This document shows, one piece after another, positions 36,800-46,449 of a stretch of 64,000 nucleotides of DNA. Below the pieces are notes generated by a model. The model did not search any database and was not told the origin of the DNA. It saw only the letters and a program-made list of their open reading frames with translations. The first letter of the stretch is position 1, and every line of letters begins with the position of its first letter. The position numbers and the translations under genes are program-made. Origin of the DNA: Pontivivens ytuae (GTDB lineage Bacteria; Pseudomonadota; Alphaproteobacteria; Rhodobacterales; Rhodobacteraceae); NCBI RefSeq assembly GCF_015679265.1, contig NZ_CP064942.1:1148001-1212000 (forward strand), in the 5' to 3' direction.

Positions 36800-36959
36800 G
36801 TTGCTAGAACATCGGAAGGATATGCAGCCTGTATCACTCTGTCCCTGATACAGCCTCACCTCTCGATAGACGGGTCGGTGGTGCGTCCCGTCGCGTGTGG
36901 AACACTCTACATGTCCCTTGCGCCGCCCATCTCACCCAGAGATGTGGCGGCGCTTTTTT
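36800..36959 (+). ncRNA. Candidate small RNA with intrinsic terminator
   Basis: No gene on the plus strand precedes the strong terminator at 36920-36959, so the terminator needs its own transcript. Upstream lies a perfect eight-pair hairpin, CTGTATCA (36829-36836) and TGATACAG (36846-36853). The 5' end is uncertain and I see no convincing promoter hexamers. It could also be a leader-type element of trpB read from the other strand. Confidence 0.35.
36920..36959 (+). terminator. Strong intrinsic terminator on the plus strand
   Basis: GCGCCGCC...ATCTC, loop ACCC, GAGAT...GGCGGCGC with a small bulge, followed by TTTTTT (36954-36959). Confidence 0.75.
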
Positions 36960-37156
36960 ATCCGGATCAGGGTTTCTGGCAAATCAACGTTAACGGATGG
37001 AAACCTCGAGGCACCCGCGGAATTGGTCTCATATCGGTGACCGATTGCAGCGGGCGGGCCAGGGGTGGACCGCCGGATGCGCAAGGGGCGCCGGGCGGGA
37101 CGATGCGGCCGAGCGATGGGTGGCCGGTCCGCAGGCCCGCAGCGGTGAAACCGTGT

Positions 37157-37828
37157 TCAGGGGAGGCCGGGACCATCGTGGGGAGGGCCCGGTCTCTCCG
37201 CCCCCGCGGCCTTCAGGAAGGCGCGGATCAGCGCGGGATCCTTCACGCCCGGCGCACTCTCGACACCGGAGGAGAGGTCGACCTGCGTGGCCCCCGTGAG
37301 ATTGGCGGCGCGCTGCACGTTGTCCGCCTCCAGCCCGCCGGCGAGCATCCAGGGCAGCGGCCAGCGCCGGCCGGAGAGCAGGCGCCAGTCGAAGGCGAGG
37401 CCGTTGCCGCCGGGCACCTCGCCGCCCGCGGGGGGCTTCGCATCCACCAGGATCTGGTCGGCGACCTCCGCATAGGTATCGAGGGCCGTAAGGTCGCTCT
37501 CGTCCCGCAGACCGAGGGCCTTCATCACCGGCAGCCCGTGGGTTCCGCGCACCTCCACCACCCGCTCCGGCGGCTCGGCGCCGTGGAGCTGGATCATGTC
37601 GAGCGGAACGGTGTCGAGCACCGCCTCCAGCGCCGCATCGTCGGGGTTCACGAAGAGGCCGACCTTCACCACGCCCGGCGGCACGTCGGCCGCCAGAGCG
37701 CGCGCGGTGTCCACCGACACGAGGCGCGACGACTTCTCGAAGAAGACGAAGCCGACATAGGCCGCTCCGCCCTCGACCGCGGCCGCGATGGTGTCGGGCG
37801 TCGACAGCCCGCAGATCTTCACTTTCAT
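37157..37828 (-). CDS. trpF: Phosphoribosylanthranilate isomerase
   Basis: Predicted 223-residue TIM-barrel enzyme of tryptophan synthesis. [35 protein letters not shown] is the family start with the catalytic Cys in KICG, and the catalytic Asp lies in [35 protein letters not shown] and [15 protein letters not shown] are the phosphate-binding end. It starts seven bases after lapA on the same strand. Confidence 0.95.
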   Translation of the reverse strand: MKVKICGLSTPDTIAAAVEGGAAYVGFVFFEKSSRLVSVDTARALAADVPPGVVKVGLFVNPDDAALEAVLDTVPLDMIQLHGAEPPERVVEVRGTHGLPVMKALGLRDESDLTALDTYAEVADQILVDAKPPAGGEVPGGNGLAFDWRLLSGRRWPLPWMLAGGLEADNVQRAANLTGATQVDLSSGVESAPGVKDPALIRAFLKAAGAERPGPPHDGPGLP

Positions 37829-37835
37829 CAGTGGC

Positions 37836-38171
37836 TCACTTCAGGAGGGCGAGAACCTCGTCCTCTTCCCGTCCGGTATCCTTGCGCAGGGTCTGCACCT
37901 CCGCCTCCAGCTCGGCGATCTGGCGGCGGCGGCGCGCGGCGATGGTGCGGGTGCGCTGCTCACGCAGCCATTCCCACGACCAGCCGAGGGTGAAGCCACC
38001 GGCGGCCATCACGATCATGACGACGAAGAGCGGGACCTGCGTGCTCCACCCCGTAATGAACTGGAACTGGGTGGGCAGAAGCTCGACCACGACCGGCTCG
38101 CGGTTCGCGACGGCGAGCATGATGATGATGACGGCGAGCGCCAGGAGCAGGATCATCTTCAGGACGCGCAT
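37836..38171 (-). CDS. lapA: LapA-domain membrane protein (DUF1049)
   Basis: Predicted 111-residue inner-membrane protein with two helices (about 2-22 and 44-66) and a C-terminal coiled coil ([20 protein letters not shown]). This matches LapA, which with LapB regulates lipopolysaccharide synthesis in E. coli; alphaproteobacterial members are little studied. It sits between ihfB and trpF, a common arrangement here. GGGAG precedes the start. Confidence 0.85.
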   Translation of the reverse strand: MRVLKMILLLALAVIIIMLAVANREPVVVELLPTQFQFITGWSTQVPLFVVMIVMAAGGFTLGWSWEWLREQRTRTIAARRRRQIAELEAEVQTLRKDTGREEDEVLALLK

Positions 38172-38197
38172 CACGGGGTCTCCCTTCCTTGGCGGGA

Positions 38198-38479
38198 TCA
38201 CTTGCCGTTCAGACGGTCCCGCAGCAACTTGCCTGTCTTGAAGAAAGGTACGTGTTTTTCGTCAACGTCAACCGCTTCGCCGGTCCGCGGGTTGCGACCG
38301 ACCCGGCTTTCGCGCTTCTTGACCGAGAATGCTCCGAAGCCGCGCAGCTCGACACGGTTGCCCTGGGCCATCGCCTCCACGATCTCGTCGAAGATGGTAC
38401 CGACAATCCGTTCGACGTCGCGCTGATAGAGATGCGGGTTTTCTTCGGCGATCTTCTGAATCAGCTCTGACTTGATCAC
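38198..38479 (-). CDS. ihfB: Integration host factor beta subunit
   Basis: Predicted 93-residue HU/IHF-family DNA-bending protein. [25 protein letters not shown] is the helical dimer part, [25 protein letters not shown] the beta arm with the RNPRTG tip. It starts with GTG at 38477-38479 behind GAGGAG. It follows rpsA, the classical rpsA-ihfB order. Confidence 0.95.
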   Translation of the reverse strand: MIKSELIQKIAEENPHLYQRDVERIVGTIFDEIVEAMAQGNRVELRGFGAFSVKKRESRVGRNPRTGEAVDVDEKHVPFFKTGKLLRDRLNGK

Positions 38480-38690
38480 GATGATCTGGCTCCTCGCCTT
38501 GTGTCGTCTCAGAGTCGCACGACCAAACCGCTCCGGTCAACGCAGCAAGGGTTTGAACCCCTTGAAGAAAGCACATTGAGCGCTGAATCGCCAGTTCAAC
38601 GGCGGATTGACTTCTTTAAAGCAGTTGAAATCGGGCGTCCCGCGACCACGCGACAGGTTCAGATGCACAATTCGCGAATCGCACGGCCCA

Positions 38691-38723
38691 AGAAAAACGG
38701 CGCCCCCGGTCGGGGGGCGCCGT
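38691..38723 (-). terminator. Intrinsic terminator after rpsA
   Basis: On the minus strand ACGGCGCCCCCCGACCGGGGGCGCCGT forms a long stem followed by TTTTTCTT. It starts 24 bases after the rpsA stop and should separate rpsA from ihfB. Confidence 0.85.
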
Positions 38724-38746
38724 CTGTTTCGGTGCGCAAAATGCGC

Positions 38747-40429
38747 TCAGCTGTCTTCGCGATCCTTGAGCGCCGCGCCCAGGATGTCGCCGAGCGACGC
38801 GCCGGAATCGGAGGAGCCGTACTGCTCGACCGCTTCCTTCTCTTCCGCGATCTCGCGCGCCTTGATCGACAGGCCGAGGCGGCGGGCGTTCTTGTCGATG
38901 TTGGTGATGCGCGCATCGACCTTGTCACCGACGGAGAAGCGCTCGGGCCGCTGCTCGGAGCGATCCCGGCTGAGGTCGGAGCGGCGGATGAAGGCCTTCA
39001 TGCCGTCGTACTCGACCTCGATGCCGCCATCCTCGATCGCGGTGACGTTCACCGTCACGACCTGGCCGCGCTTGATGCCGTCCACGGCACCGTCGAAGCT
39101 GTCATCGAGCGCCTTGATCGAGAGGGAGATGCGCTCGCGCTCCGGGTCCACCTCGGTGACCTTCGCACGGACGATATCGCCCTTCTTGTAGTCCTCGATC
39201 GCCTCTTCGCCACGGCGGTCCCAGTCGATGTCGCTGAGGTGCACCATGCCGTCGATGTCGCCTTCCAGACCGATGAACAGGCCGAACTCGGTGATATTCT
39301 TCACCTCGCCCTCGACCTCGGTGCCCGGCGGGAATGCGGCTTCGAAGTTCTCCCACGGGTTGCCCTGGGTCTGCTTCAGGCCGAGCGACACGCGACGCTT
39401 CGCGGTGTCGATCTCCAGCACCATGACCTCGACCTCCTGGGAGGTGGAGACGATCTTGCCCGGATGGACGTTCTTCTTCGTCCAGGACATCTCGGAGACG
39501 TGCACGAGGCCCTCGACCCCCGGCTCCAGCTCCACGAAGGCGCCGTAGTCGGTGATGTTGGTGACGCGGCCGGTGTGCTTCGAGCCGATGGGGAACTTGC
39601 CCTCGACCTCGTCCCACGGATCGGCCTGCAGCTGCTTCATGCCGAGCGAGATGCGCTGCGTCTCCTTGTTGATCTTGACGACCTGGACCTTCACGGTCTC
39701 GCCGATCGACAGGATCTCGGACGGGTGGTTGACCCGGCGCCATGCCATGTCGGTCACGTGCAGCAGGCCGTCGACACCGCCGAGGTCCACGAACGCACCG
39801 TATTCGGTGATGTTCTTGACCACACCGTCGATGACGTCGCCCTCGGACAGCTTGCCGACGATCTCGGCGCGCTGCTCGGCGCGGGACTCTTCCAGCACCG
39901 CACGGCGGGACACGACGATGTTGCCGCGGCGGCGGTCCATCTTGAGGATCTGGAACGGCTGGGGCAGGCCCATCAGCGGGCCGGCATCGCGCACGGGGCG
40001 CACATCGACCTGGGAGCCGGGCAGGAAGGCCACGGCGCCGCCGAGATCGACGGTGAAGCCACCCTTGACGCGGCCGAAGATCGCGCCCTCGACGCGCTCT
40101 TCCTTGGCGTAGGCCTTCTCCAGACGGTCCCATGCCTCTTCACGGCGGGCCTTGTCGCGGGAGATGACGGCTTCGCCGCGCGCGTTCTCGACACGCTCGA
40201 GGTAGACCTCGACTTCGTCACCGGGGGCGAGGCTCGCATCCTCGCCGGGCTTCGCGAATTCCTTGAGTTCGACACGGCCTTCCATCTTGTAGCCGATGTC
40301 GATGATGGCCTGACCCGCTTCGATCGCGATGACAGTGCCCTTGACGACGGTGCCCTCTTCGGGGGTCGCCAGCTCGAAGCTCTCGTTCAGGAGGGCTTCG
40401 AAATCTTCCATGCTTGCGTTGGTTGCCAT
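38747..40429 (-). CDS. rpsA: 30S ribosomal protein S1
   Basis: Predicted 560-residue protein made of six S1 RNA-binding repeats; the pattern VKNITEYGAFVDLGGVDGLLHVTDMAW is a typical unit, repeated with VTNITDYGAFVELEPGVEGLVHVSEMSW and others. The first residues MATNASMEDFEALLNESF match alphaproteobacterial S1. I chose the ATG at 40427-40429, preceded by AGGAGAA. It recruits mRNA to the ribosome. It is the centre of the aroA-cmk-rpsA-ihfB cluster. Confidence 0.97.
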   Translation of the reverse strand: MATNASMEDFEALLNESFELATPEEGTVVKGTVIAIEAGQAIIDIGYKMEGRVELKEFAKPGEDASLAPGDEVEVYLERVENARGEAVISRDKARREEAWDRLEKAYAKEERVEGAIFGRVKGGFTVDLGGAVAFLPGSQVDVRPVRDAGPLMGLPQPFQILKMDRRRGNIVVSRRAVLEESRAEQRAEIVGKLSEGDVIDGVVKNITEYGAFVDLGGVDGLLHVTDMAWRRVNHPSEILSIGETVKVQVVKINKETQRISLGMKQLQADPWDEVEGKFPIGSKHTGRVTNITDYGAFVELEPGVEGLVHVSEMSWTKKNVHPGKIVSTSQEVEVMVLEIDTAKRRVSLGLKQTQGNPWENFEAAFPPGTEVEGEVKNITEFGLFIGLEGDIDGMVHLSDIDWDRRGEEAIEDYKKGDIVRAKVTEVDPERERISLSIKALDDSFDGAVDGIKRGQVVTVNVTAIEDGGIEVEYDGMKAFIRRSDLSRDRSEQRPERFSVGDKVDARITNIDKNARRLGLSIKAREIAEEKEAVEQYGSSDSGASLGDILGAALKDREDS

Positions 40430-40631
40430 AAGGCGGAGTTCTCCTAAAAGCAGTCTGATTTCACGGGCCAGGCGGTTGGGTCCGCCGGTCTTTGCACTTG
40501 GGTTTTGCCGCTGGCCGGAATGCACAATCCCGCCCGGACAGGGCGTTCAGACCCCGTTCCGGCCGGGAATCGTTGTTCCGGCCGCCTGCGCGACGGCGTC
40601 GCTATACGCCTTTCGGCCTGCAAGGGCAAGG

Positions 40632-41270
40632 TCAGGGCAGGGGATGGGCCGCGCGCGCCTGCTCGATCAGGGCGATGGCGCGGGCCACCGCAGCCTCAAT
40701 GCTGAGCGTCGTGGTGTCGAAGAGATGCGCATCCGCCGCGGGCTTCATCGGTGCGGTATCGCGGGAGGCATCGCGCCGGTCGCGGGCCTGCAGGTCGCTC
40801 AGAACCTCCGCGACAGTCAGTTCGGCACGCGCCTTCACCAGCTCTGCATGCCGCCGCTTGGCCCGCTCGTCGTCGGAGGCGGTGACGTAGAGCTTCACCT
40901 CCGCCTCCGGACAGACCACCGTGCCGATGTCGCGCCCGTCGAGCACGGCGCCGCCTGCGCGCCGGGCAAAGGCGCGCTGCCAGTCGAGGAGCGCCGCGCG
41001 CACCGCCGGGATCGCCGCGACGACGGAGGCCGCCTGCCCCGCATCGCCGGTGCGCAGATCGTCCCGCGCCAGATCCTCCTCGCTCAGCGCCCGCGCCGCC
41101 TGCTCGGCACTCGTCGCGTCCACAGCGCCCGTATCCAGTGCCTTCGCCCCCGTGGCGCGGTAGAGCAGCCCGGTGTCGAGATGGGCAAAGCCGAAGTGTG
41201 CAGCAACCGCGCGCGCAATGGTGCCCTTGCCCGCCGCCGCCGGTCCGTCGATCGCCACCGTGAAGCTCAT
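40632..41270 (-). CDS. cmk: Cytidylate kinase
   Basis: Predicted 212-residue kinase that phosphorylates CMP and dCMP. The P-loop is GPAAAGKGT (9-17), [12 protein letters not shown] is the substrate-binding part, and [35 protein letters not shown] is the lid region. Length is normal. A GFA-type gene separates it from aroA. Confidence 0.95.
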   Translation of the reverse strand: MSFTVAIDGPAAAGKGTIARAVAAHFGFAHLDTGLLYRATGAKALDTGAVDATSAEQAARALSEEDLARDDLRTGDAGQAASVVAAIPAVRAALLDWQRAFARRAGGAVLDGRDIGTVVCPEAEVKLYVTASDDERAKRRHAELVKARAELTVAEVLSDLQARDRRDASRDTAPMKPAADAHLFDTTTLSIEAAVARAIALIEQARAAHPLP

Positions 41271-41298
41271 GCCGTCTCCTCCCCGAGGGCCGTGCGCC

Positions 41299-41333
41299 CT
41301 TCTTCTCTGTTCAAGTATCCCCGCCGGAGGCGC
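41299..41333. repeat. R3-type half-element between cmk and GFA gene
   Basis: TTCTTCTCTGTTCAAGTATCCCCGCCGGAGGCG. Its second half CAAGTATCCCCGCCGGAGGC is nearly identical at 50765 and 58569. Confidence 0.6.
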
Positions 41334-41356
41334 ATGTCGCCTCCCCGCGGCGCGGT

Positions 41357-41761
41357 CTATTTCGTGGTCAGCTCCGGATCCTCGCCCTCAGCCATCGGCA
41401 GGTCGTCGCTGATCGGGTAGTAGTCGCCTTTCGAGGCGGTGAAAATGTGCCCCTTGAGCGTGAGCCCGGTGGACCCGTCGAGAGAGCCCGCCCAGATCGA
41501 GATGTTCTCCCCGCCGCCATCCCAGAACAGCGAGGAGCCGCAATCGGGGCAGAAGCCCCGGCGGGCCGCATCCGAGCTCACATACCACTTCACGTCGCCC
41601 GCGATCCGCACCTTGTCCTTCGGGGCGGAGGTCGCCGCACCATAATGGCCGGAGGTCTTGCGGCACTGGGTGCAGTGACAGGAGATGACGGGCCGCAGCG
41701 GACCCTCGACCCGGTACTTCACCGCGCCGCAGAGGCAGCTTCCGTGATGGCGCTCGGACAT
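41357..41761 (-). CDS. GFA-family zinc protein
   Basis: Predicted 134-residue protein of the glutathione-dependent formaldehyde-activating (GFA) fold. Zinc ligands are visible: C9 and C11 in [10 protein letters not shown]28, C30 and C33 in CHCTQCRK, and C71 and C74 in CPDCGS. Most GFA proteins have unknown substrates. It lies between aroA and cmk with an R3 half-repeat on one side and an R1 repeat on the other, so it is probably a later insertion in this cluster. Confidence 0.9.
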   Translation of the reverse strand: MSERHHGSCLCGAVKYRVEGPLRPVISCHCTQCRKTSGHYGAATSAPKDKVRIAGDVKWYVSSDAARRGFCPDCGSSLFWDGGGENISIWAGSLDGSTGLTLKGHIFTASKGDYYPISDDLPMAEGEDPELTTK

Positions 41762-41845
41762 GGTCGTCTCCTTCGTGGTGGCGGGAAGCCTAGTGCGATG
41801 GGGCGGGATGCCTAGTCACGCCGCCGGGGCGAAGAGACAAGGGCA

Positions 41846-41984
41846 GCGCCCGACCTGGAGGGCGCTTTCCGGCGGGTTTTGATGGGTCCGCGCCCTCAAG
41901 CATCGATGGCGCGTCTTCTGCAAACGACATCGCCATCGCGCCCTCCGGGGGGGGGTCGGGCGCGGCCCGGCGTGGCCGCCGGGC
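41846..41984. repeat. Long composite palindromic repeat (family R1, copy A)
   Basis: Left arm GCGCCCGACCTGGAGGGCGC (41846-41865) and right arm GCGCCCTCC...GGTCGGGCGC (41938-41963) are inverted repeats around about 70 bases containing TCCGCGCCCTCAAGCATCGA, followed by hairpin GCCCGGCGTGGCCGCCGGGC (41965-41984). A second copy with the same order is at 63602-63740. On the minus strand both read RRAAPD-PPEGA-A-SFAE, a repeat-derived false protein. Confidence 0.85.
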
Positions 41985-41992
41985 GGAACGCT

Positions 41993-43327
41993 TCACCCGT
42001 TCTCCCGCCGGAAGGAGGCGCCGAGGCTCTCCATCAGCGGCAGGAAGTTGGGGAAGCTCGTCTCAACCACCGTCGCGTCGTCGATCTTCACCGCCCGCCG
42101 CGCGCCGAGCCCCAGGCAGAAGAAGCTCATCGCGATCCGGTGGTCGAGCCGCGTGCCGACCGTCGCCCCACCCGGCACCTCGCCCCCGGTGCCGTGAACG
42201 GTGAAGGTGTCCTCCGTCTCCTCGACCCGCACGCCGCAGGCCTCCAAGCCCCGGGCCATGGCGTCGATGCGGTCGCTCTCCTTCACACGCAGTTCCTTGA
42301 CGCCGCGCATGACGGTCGTCCCCTCCGCCATCGCCGCCACGACCGAGAGGATCGGGTACTCGTCGATCATCGAGGCAGCGCGCTCCGGCGGCACCTCGAT
42401 CCCCTTCATCGGACCGAAGCGGGCGCGCAGGTCGGCGACGGGCTCGCCGCCCTCCAGCCGCTCGTTCTCGTAGGTGAGGTCCGCGCCCATCTCGCGCAGC
42501 GTGGTGTAGAGCCCGGCCCGCGTCGGGTTGAGGCCGATGCCCGGCACCAGCACGTCCGACCCCTCGCAGAGCAGCGCGGCGCAGACCGGGAAGGCGGCGG
42601 AGGACGGATCGCGCGGCACCACGATATGCTGGGGCGTGAGCTCCGGCTGTCCCTTCAGCACGATGGTGCGGCCGTCCACCTCGACCTCGGCGCCGAAGCC
42701 GCGGAGCATCCGCTCCGTATGGTCGCGGGTCGCCTCGATCTCCTCCACCACCGTCTCGCCCGGCGCGTTGAGACCGGCGAGGAGCACGGCGGATTTCACC
42801 TGAGCCGACGGCACGGGCGTGGCGTAGCGGACCGGCACCGGGTTCGCGGCCCCGACCAGCGTCAGGGGCAGACGGCCCCCGGCGCGGCCATGCGCCTCGG
42901 CCCCGAACAGCGCCAGCGGATCGGTCACGCGGCCCATGGGGCGGGAGCGCAGGGACGCATCCCCGGTGAAGGTCGTGGAAAACCCGTGCGTCGCGACGGT
43001 GCCCATCAGCAGCCGCACGCCGGTCCCCGAATTGCCGCAGTCGATGACATCCTCGGGCTCCGAGAAGCCGCCGACACCAACGCCATGAACCGACCACTCG
43101 CCCGGCCCGTGGCGGATCACCTCGGCGCCCAGCGCCTCCATCGCCTTTGCGGTGTCGAGCACGTCCTGCCCTTCGAGAAGCCCCGTCACCTGCGTCTCAC
43201 CCACCGCCATCGCGCCGAAGATCAGCGAGCGGTGGGAGACGGATTTGTCCCCCGGCACCTCGGCCGTTCCGGTGAGCTTCGCGCCGGGCACGGCGCTCAT
43301 CGGGCGGGGATCGGTGCTGTGGGACAT
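41993..43327 (-). CDS. aroA: 3-phosphoshikimate 1-carboxyvinyltransferase (EPSP synthase)
   Basis: Predicted 444-residue shikimate-pathway enzyme. [34 protein letters not shown] is the phosphoenolpyruvate-binding start, [14 protein letters not shown] the second loop, and [15 protein letters not shown] contains the catalytic Asp. [18 protein letters not shown] is the C-terminal signature. The GTGVRL form belongs to class II enzymes found in alphaproteobacteria. It heads the aroA-cmk-rpsA cluster; its end abuts the long R1 repeat. Confidence 0.96.
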   Translation of the reverse strand: MSHSTDPRPMSAVPGAKLTGTAEVPGDKSVSHRSLIFGAMAVGETQVTGLLEGQDVLDTAKAMEALGAEVIRHGPGEWSVHGVGVGGFSEPEDVIDCGNSGTGVRLLMGTVATHGFSTTFTGDASLRSRPMGRVTDPLALFGAEAHGRAGGRLPLTLVGAANPVPVRYATPVPSAQVKSAVLLAGLNAPGETVVEEIEATRDHTERMLRGFGAEVEVDGRTIVLKGQPELTPQHIVVPRDPSSAAFPVCAALLCEGSDVLVPGIGLNPTRAGLYTTLREMGADLTYENERLEGGEPVADLRARFGPMKGIEVPPERAASMIDEYPILSVVAAMAEGTTVMRGVKELRVKESDRIDAMARGLEACGVRVEETEDTFTVHGTGGEVPGGATVGTRLDHRIAMSFFCLGLGARRAVKIDDATVVETSFPNFLPLMESLGASFRRENG

Positions 43328-43428
43328 GGGGCCTCCTCTCGGGTCGTCGCCCGCCGCTATAGCGGGCGCGCCGGGGGGACGTCCATGGCGAAGCGGCGCG
43401 GCCCTGCCGATGCGCGCCTCAACGCGGC

Positions 43429-44571
43429 TCAGGCACCCTGCGGCTCCGGGACCCGCACAGCCGCCTCCGGCGCATCCTCGGCCGGCATCTCACCCAACCA
43501 CCGCTTGGGGTTCTCATGGGCGATCTGCCAAAACGCCTCCTCCCCCAGCGCGAAACGGAGGCGCATCGAGAGGCTCCGCTCCGGCAGCTCCTCCTGCTCG
43601 GTCATGTAGAAGTCGGAGCCGAAGAGCACGCGGTCGCGGATCCGCCGGTCCTGCAGGAAGACGGAGAGCACCGGGATGTAGTCCTCGTAATTGAACGAGG
43701 TGTAGGAGATGTCGGTATAGAGCCCCGGATAGGTCCGCACACCCGGCGCATCCTCCGCCCGCAGCATGTCGAGAAGGGAGGCGAGGAAGTTCTCCTTCCG
43801 CGCCTCGGGGTCCGCGGGATCGAGGCCGACCTTCACGTATTCCTCCCACGCCGCGCCACCACCGAAATGGGCGAGGCAGACGCGCAGGTCGGGGAAGCTC
43901 TCCAGCACCGGTTTGAAGGCCTGCGGCCGCGCCAGCAGGTTCGCCGACCACTTGTCGAGCCGTGCCCCGCGCACGCCGCCCCGGGAGCAATGGCTGAGCA
44001 CCGGCAGGTCATGTTCGATGCAGTAGGGATAGACCTTCTCCATCAGCCTGCGGTCGGAGGGATCGAAGCCCAGCGGCGGGTAGAGCTTCACGCCGCGAAA
44101 GCCGTACTCCTCCACACAGCGGCGCAGTTCGGAGAAGTGCTCCGGATTGCGGGGATCGACGGCGGCGAAGGGGATCACGGCGCCGCCGCCCTCCGGATCG
44201 CGGGCAAGCGCGGCCAGTTCGTCATGCTGCGCGCCCAGATCCTTGCACACATCACCCGCGCCCATCTGGCTCATGTCCATCGGCAGCACGACGAAGCGGG
44301 TGCCGGAGGGGTAGTAGCGCTGGACGTGGCGGAGCATGTCCTTCTGGGTCTCGAGCCCGCCGGTCGCGATGAAGCGGCTGAGGCGCACAAGGCTGTCATC
44401 CCCGATCAGCCGCCCGACGCCGCGCAGGCTGCTCTTCGTGATCCGGTGCCCGGTGCGCGTCCGGGCCAGCCAATTGCGCACGCCCTTCGGCAGCCAGCTC
44501 ACCGGATAGCGGTCAGGCGTGTGTTCGAGCGTGAAGAGATGGATGTGACAGTTCGTGATACGGCGCGACAT
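43429..44571 (-). CDS. Amidohydrolase-2-family metal-dependent hydrolase
   Basis: Predicted 380-residue TIM-barrel amidohydrolase from the ATG at 44569-44571. Metal ligands: H9 and H11 in NCHIHLF, a His in VLSHCSRGG, another in CLAHFGGG, and the catalytic Asp in [21 protein letters not shown] is typical of decarboxylase/lactonase-type members of amidohydrolase 2. The substrate is unknown. It stands alone on the minus strand, with AGAGG upstream. Confidence 0.87.
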   Translation of the reverse strand: MSRRITNCHIHLFTLEHTPDRYPVSWLPKGVRNWLARTRTGHRITKSSLRGVGRLIGDDSLVRLSRFIATGGLETQKDMLRHVQRYYPSGTRFVVLPMDMSQMGAGDVCKDLGAQHDELAALARDPEGGGAVIPFAAVDPRNPEHFSELRRCVEEYGFRGVKLYPPLGFDPSDRRLMEKVYPYCIEHDLPVLSHCSRGGVRGARLDKWSANLLARPQAFKPVLESFPDLRVCLAHFGGGAAWEEYVKVGLDPADPEARKENFLASLLDMLRAEDAPGVRTYPGLYTDISYTSFNYEDYIPVLSVFLQDRRIRDRVLFGSDFYMTEQEELPERSLSMRLRFALGEEAFWQIAHENPKRWLGEMPAEDAPEAAVRVPEPQGA

Positions 44572-44677
44572 GGGCGGACCTCTTGGCTGGGGGCGCCTCA
44601 AGTCTCGCAATCGACCGCGATGTCTTTGTTACTTCTCGCCGCGCAGGGCGTTATTTCTTCGTGAATAAGAAGCGTGT

Positions 44678-45871
44678 TCAGAGCCGGCGGAAGGTGAGGT
44701 AGTGCGGCGTGCGCCCCTCCCGGATCGCCTTCGCCTCGTAGCGGGTGCGGGTCCAGTCCTGCCAGGGCGCGCGCCAGTCGGCCGGCCCCTCGGCGGTCCA
44801 CTCGAATTCGGGCATGGCGTGAACGACTTCGAGCGTGTGGCGCACGTAGTCCTCGATATCCGTCGCGACCCGCAGATGCGCACCGGGCTTCAGCGCGCGG
44901 GCGAGCATCGCGAAGTTCTCCGGATTGGCGAAGCGGCGGCGATGGTGCCGGGTCTTCGGCCACGGATCGGGGTAGAGCAGGAAGGCGCGGTCGAGGCTCG
45001 CCTCGGGCAGCACTTCGAGCAGGTCGCGCGCATCGCCGGGATGGATGCGCACGTTCTCCAGCCGATCCTCCCGCATCTTCGACAAAAGCTGCGCGACGCC
45101 GTTGATGAAGGGCTCACAGCCGATGAGGCCGACCTCCGGATAGGTCCGCGCCTGGTGGAAAAGGTGCTCCCCGCCGCCGAAGCCGATCTCCAGCCAGACC
45201 GGCGCGTCGCGGCCGAAGAGCGCGGGCAGGCCGAGCGGCGTGCGCTCCGGGTTCTCCGCCCGCGTCACGCCCTTGGGCGCGATCGTGGCATGAAGCTGGT
45301 CCATGTCGCGCTGCTGGGCGGGGCGCAGCTTCTTGCCCTTGCGCCGGCCGTAGAAGTTGCGCCAGGGCGTGCCATCGGGCCGCAGGGCGGAGCGGGTCTT
45401 CTCCATGCGCACCACCGGCAGGGCGAGGCCCCCGCGGGTCTCGTGCCGGTCGGGCCCGGTCTCGGTATAGCCCTGGGCCGCGTAGAAGCCGCGGGCGGCG
45501 AGGCTGGCGGTCACGGTGATGCGCAACGCACCGTCCTCGAACAGCGCGAGTTCGGCGGCGGCCAGCAGCGCCCGGGCGATCCCCTGCCCCTGCGCGGCCG
45601 GATCGACATACAGGCCCACGATTTCGCCCACGGCCCCCTCGTGCATCTGGCGGCCGCTGAAGCCGCGGGGCGTGCCGTCGAACTCGGCCACGGTGAGATA
45701 TTCGCCACCCTCTGCCGCCCGGGCGTAGTCCTCCGCCGCGCGGCCCGCCAGCCAGCTCTCCCGCTCCTTACCCGAGTAGAGCGTGTCGGGAATCGCCTGG
45801 ATCGCGGCGCGGTGGATCAGCAGCAGCGCCTCGCCATCGGCGGGCGCGAAGGGGCGCAAGGTCGGTGTCAT
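44678..45871 (-). CDS. trmB: GNAT acetyltransferase fused to TrmB (tRNA m7G46 methyltransferase)
   Basis: One open frame of 397 codons without a stop. Residues 1-155 are a GNAT domain (LYVDPAAQGQGIARALLAAAE is the acetyl-CoA loop; FYAAQGYTETG near the end). Residues from about 156 are a complete TrmB: PWRNFYGRRKGKKLRPAQQ is the family start, WLEIGFGGGEHLFHQA the SAM motif, and LYPDPWPKTRHHRRRF the tRNA-binding/catalytic motif. An internal ATG at 45404-45406 could start a normal 242-residue TrmB. A similar GNAT gene lies just upstream. Confidence 0.85.
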   Translation of the reverse strand: MTPTLRPFAPADGEALLLIHRAAIQAIPDTLYSGKERESWLAGRAAEDYARAAEGGEYLTVAEFDGTPRGFSGRQMHEGAVGEIVGLYVDPAAQGQGIARALLAAAELALFEDGALRITVTASLAARGFYAAQGYTETGPDRHETRGGLALPVVRMEKTRSALRPDGTPWRNFYGRRKGKKLRPAQQRDMDQLHATIAPKGVTRAENPERTPLGLPALFGRDAPVWLEIGFGGGEHLFHQARTYPEVGLIGCEPFINGVAQLLSKMREDRLENVRIHPGDARDLLEVLPEASLDRAFLLYPDPWPKTRHHRRRFANPENFAMLARALKPGAHLRVATDIEDYVRHTLEVVHAMPEFEWTAEGPADWRAPWQDWTRTRYEAKAIREGRTPHYLTFRRL

Positions 45872-45882
45872 GGGCCGGGGCG

Positions 45883-46386
45883 TTACACGACCGCTCGCGC
45901 GGCGTCCACCGGGCGCGGCTTCTCCATGGCGGCCACCGCGATCTCCAACCCGCCGCCGGTGGGGACGGTGTGCCGTCGGGCGACACGGTAGCCCTGCGCG
46001 GCGTAGAACGGCTGGGCCGGAAGGCTCGCCTGGACGAGGATGCGGGGAACGCCCCGGGCAAAGAGCGCGCGTTCGGCGTGTTGCAGCAGCGCGCGGCCGA
46101 GGCCCGCGCCCTGTGCCTCCGGATCGACATGCAGGGCCGTAATCCGGCCGTCGCTGCCTTCGACCCGGTGGCCGCAATAGCCGGCGGGGCGGCCGTCCTG
46201 CTCCGCCACCAGCAGGGTCACACCGTTGGCAACGGACTTCGCAAAGGCGTCAGGCCTGCGGTCGGTGACCCAGCTCGTCCGCTGCTCCGCGGAATAGAGC
46301 GCGGCGTCCACCGCGAAGATCCAACGGTTGCGGATCGCGAGCAGGTCATCGGCATCGGCGAGCCGGAACGGGCGGATCAGGGGCAT
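45883..46386 (-). CDS. GNAT-family N-acetyltransferase
   Basis: Predicted 167-residue acetyltransferase. ALHVDPEAQGAGLGRALLQHAE is the acetyl-CoA pyrophosphate loop and PFYAAQGYRVARRHTVPTGGG the C-terminal region. It is clearly related to the GNAT half of the downstream GNAT-TrmB protein (both have ALYSAEQR/TLYSGKER near residue 33 and FYAAQGY, and end near MEK), so the two look like a tandem duplication. The acceptor is unknown. It ends 11 bases before the fusion gene. Confidence 0.87.
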   Translation of the reverse strand: MPLIRPFRLADADDLLAIRNRWIFAVDAALYSAEQRTSWVTDRRPDAFAKSVANGVTLLVAEQDGRPAGYCGHRVEGSDGRITALHVDPEAQGAGLGRALLQHAERALFARGVPRILVQASLPAQPFYAAQGYRVARRHTVPTGGGLEIAVAAMEKPRPVDAARAVV

Positions 46387-46449
46387 GAACGCAGACCTAC
46401 CCCGCCGAAGCAGCGGGAATGCCCAGACCGAGACGAGGGCAACCCGCGC

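Larger units (their letters stand above)
36667..37156. other. Spacer between trpB and trpF
   Basis: About 490 bases without a credible protein gene. It contains a small-RNA candidate ending in a strong plus-strand terminator, listed separately, and the trpB leader. The sequence ATGTCCCTTGC occurs twice on the plus strand (36762-36772 and 36911-36921). The last 150 bases before the trpF stop hold nothing recognisable. Confidence 0.5.

Noticed and set aside
36647..37993. 448-residue plus-strand frame between trpB and trpF
   Set aside because: Runs through the terminator at 36920-36959 and antisense to trpF; no protein-like sequence.
38501..40447. 648-residue open frame on the plus strand
   Set aside because: Antisense to rpsA; repeated acidic low-complexity sequence mirrors the S1 repeats.
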